DNA from: Nilaparvata lugens
Taxonomy: Eukaryota; Arthropoda; Insecta; Hemiptera; Delphacidae
Direction: 5' to 3'
DNA length: 64,000 bases
NCBI RefSeq assembly: GCF_014356525.2
Contig: NC_052510.1
Coordinates: 14,060,778 to 14,124,777, forward strand
Shown: piece after piece, positions 51,801-54,800 of the stretch
Position numbering within the stretch: position 1 is the stretch's first letter
How the letters are laid out: each line of letters starts with the position of its first letter
Translations under genes and position numbers: made by a program
The notes under the pieces: generated by a model
Told to the model about the DNA's origin: nothing
The model's database searches: none
The model's input: the letters and a program-made list of their open reading frames with translations, nothing else

Positions 51801-54800
51801 TACCTCTACAAGCTTCTATCATCCTCTTCAAGTCTTTCAATATTCTCTTTTAGTTTTTCTCCAGCTTCATTCTGTATCGCTATTCTAGCCGTTTCTCAAC
51901 TTCTAGTCATTCTATCTCACTCTTCTCCTTTCTCTATAATTCCTTCATCTCCTTTAGTTTTCTTCATCTCATCTAGTATCACCTATTTTTCCTATATCTT
52001 TATTTTCTCTCTTTCTTAGAACTATCATGTCTTTCTTAGAACTATCAATCATTCACAATCTTCTACATTCTCTCTCCAACTTCTAACTTCATTCGATCAA
52101 GCTTCTTCCCTTTCACTTTTTGTGTAGTTGAGAAGTTGATATTGTGGTAATTATTCATATTGAATAAAAAGACTATAGAAATAGAATGATGAAGAGAAAT
52201 AAAAAGACTACTAAGAAATAGTCAAAAACCACAGATTTCATTGATAGTTAGAAAGACCGGTTTCGGTTGTTACACCAATTTCAATCTCTGATAAACTACC
52301 TTCCTCCCTTTCTCAGTTTCTTTATCTCTTCCAGTCTCTCTCAATATTTACTAGTCCATCTTTACCTCTCCTAGCGTTTCTCTCCGTCTTCTAGTCATTC
52401 ACTGTCTCTCTTCTAGTAGTTTTCTGACTTCTAGATATTCTTTCTCGTTGTAAGCTTTCTCTCAATATCTTCATCTCTTCTAGTCTTTCTCTATGATTAC
52501 TTTCCTAGTTTCTAGCTCTACTGAGCTTCCTCTTCCAGCCATTTACTCTCTCTCTTCTGATCATTCTCTAAGTGCAAGTTATTGCCTCACACTCCCTTCT
52601 TTTCCCTCTTTCTTCATATTTCCCAGCTTCTTTCTATTTTCTGTCTATTCTACAATTTCTCTACCCTTTTTGCTTTTCTCTTTTTCTTCTAGCTACTCTG
52701 ATCGCTTTATTCTTTTCTCTCTCTCTCTCTCTCTGAATCACCTTCTTCCCTTTCCTCATCCCGTCCATTCCAAGTAAATCCAGTCGTCAGTGACTGAGTT
52801 TGACCCACTTAAAACGGGGAAATCTCGGCCATCGAGGAATGAAAGCCTTCAAGCGAATTAAATCAACAAGACAAAAGGCAGAGTCAATATGGCACTGGCA
52901 CTAGCATTCCAGCTAGATTATTTCCATTGAGAATACGTGGGCGAAATGCAGCTCTCTGAAAAACAAGAATTATTATTTGTGTGAATCTAGTGTTTTATCC
53001 TCGAATGACTACTGGGAAGATTGCTGTGTGATTAGTTTGAGTGCTAAACAAAGCTCGCGATTAAGAATATGGATCGAATCTTCTTGTATAATCTAAATTC
53101 GCTAAAAGAGTGTTAGACCTCTTCCTTCACCTTTATTACTAGGGTTGATTGTTCTAAGAGCTGTAAAGAATCTAATTAAAGTAAAAAAAGAATTAAATCT
53201 TCAAGCAAATAGTATTAACATGTCTGTTACAAGCAATGTGAACTCAAATTTGAATTTCAATTTCAATTAGTCCTTGGAATACAATCTCTGGATACTACCA
53301 GAACTCTCAGTAACGTCAGCCTTCAGTACTTTACATAGTGTGTCAAACTCCATACACTGAAGTGGAATTATTGTAAATCACTGAACAGAAACCTTCAAAG
53401 CATGTATTTTATCTAGCGTATGGAAAATTCCCTATTTCAATGTTCAATGTGTTGGAATTGTGCTTCGCGACCTCCAGAGAATTTCCCTGGCATTCAGAGT
53501 GATTTTTAAAAACATTCTCATTTATTTCAAGTTAGATTGGAAATTACTGTTTTGAATTCATTACCTGTATGTCAGTATTGCATTAAAGGCCAGCGTACTG
53601 GTTTCAAATCCATGTGACATTAATTTTCACTCGAAGGTATTCCTTTTTTATAACGATTTCTGGACTCTATCGGAGTTGTAGGTGGATTAATGATATCCAG
53701 TCGTATGTACTTGTACTTTATTCTAGATTTGATTCTCTCCAGAATTGGGGTACTGAATCTGGAATATTATTCCGCCTCATCTTAATAGCATCTTTATTTT
53801 ATACCAATATCTCCAGCCAACATCATCAATTATATTGGCCAATATAATTCAAGAATAGCTTCGCTGCAACAATATGATTTGTATAACATTGAACAAAATG
53901 AAGTCCCAAAGATCGAGATCTGGATGTGATTTAAAGCAGATGGAACTCTTCTGTTTCTCGTTTCGGTTTCAAGAGATTCGACAACAATCAAAACATCTCT
54001 TCAACTCATTTTATCTGCCGTTTCTTTCTGTATTTCTTCTATTCCTCCATCATATCTTATCTGCTTTCGGGTGGAGCCCTATTTTCCCACATATATTATT
54101 CATTCAGCCACCGTATAGCCAGAGATTCTTTTCGTTCTCCCCCCACTCTCTTCACCATGACTCTTCTTTCCAACGTCATTCGGCAGAAACTCTTGCTACC
54201 TTCGACCGATATCTGATAGTCATATCCGAGGCATAAAACCACGCAGAACAGCCCCCAGCCCCGAGTCACAAGCCGCTAAGGCTTCAGATAATGATAAGAA
54301 TTTGTTTATCCAGGTCCCCATACCGTAGAAAACAGCGCCATATCATATACAGGCCAGCTTCCTCTTTCCTATCACGTAGCTTCATGAAAATTTCTACCGT
54401 GATGATAAATTTGTCTCGAATATAGACGTTACATTTCACTTTCCCTACGCCTTATTTAATAATTCAAGAGCAGCAAGCCCCTTACATGTCACAATTTAAA
54501 ATCCATCTTTTCCTCGTTACAGCACTTTACATGAAAATTATGTTCACTTTCAAAATGTATTCTCAATAGAAATTGCGCTGTATTTCTTCCCATGGAATGA
54601 TGATCACTTTTGAATGTAATCTTAAATGGATCCAGTCGTATGTACTTCTTTCTAGAAAATATTCTCTCCAGAAGTCATTGATCTATTTTATCTTTCGATT
54701 GTTTTCAAAAATATTTGCATAATTTATTAATATTAAGGAGTATTACAAAATTGGAAAATGAATTTCAACTTCAAAAATTCATTCAAGAATCAATCGCTCA

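Larger units (their letters stand above)
48657..51939. repeat. 1.64-kb direct tandem duplication
   Basis: Unit A (48657-50301, 1645 bp) and unit B (50302-51935, 1634 bp) are colinear. ATAA occurs at the left edge (48657), at the A/B junction (50302) and at the right edge (51936), consistent with a microhomology junction. The first 1 kb of the units differs by roughly 30 substitutions and small indels. The last 0.65 kb differs at one base that I could find (49729 versus 51363). The frames 49681-50013 and 51315-51647 (110 codons) come from this duplication and are not supported as genes. Confidence 0.93.

Noticed and set aside
52493..52777. 94-codon serine/leucine-rich ORF
   Set aside because: Lies entirely in the CT-rich tract 51940-52790 and reflects composition.
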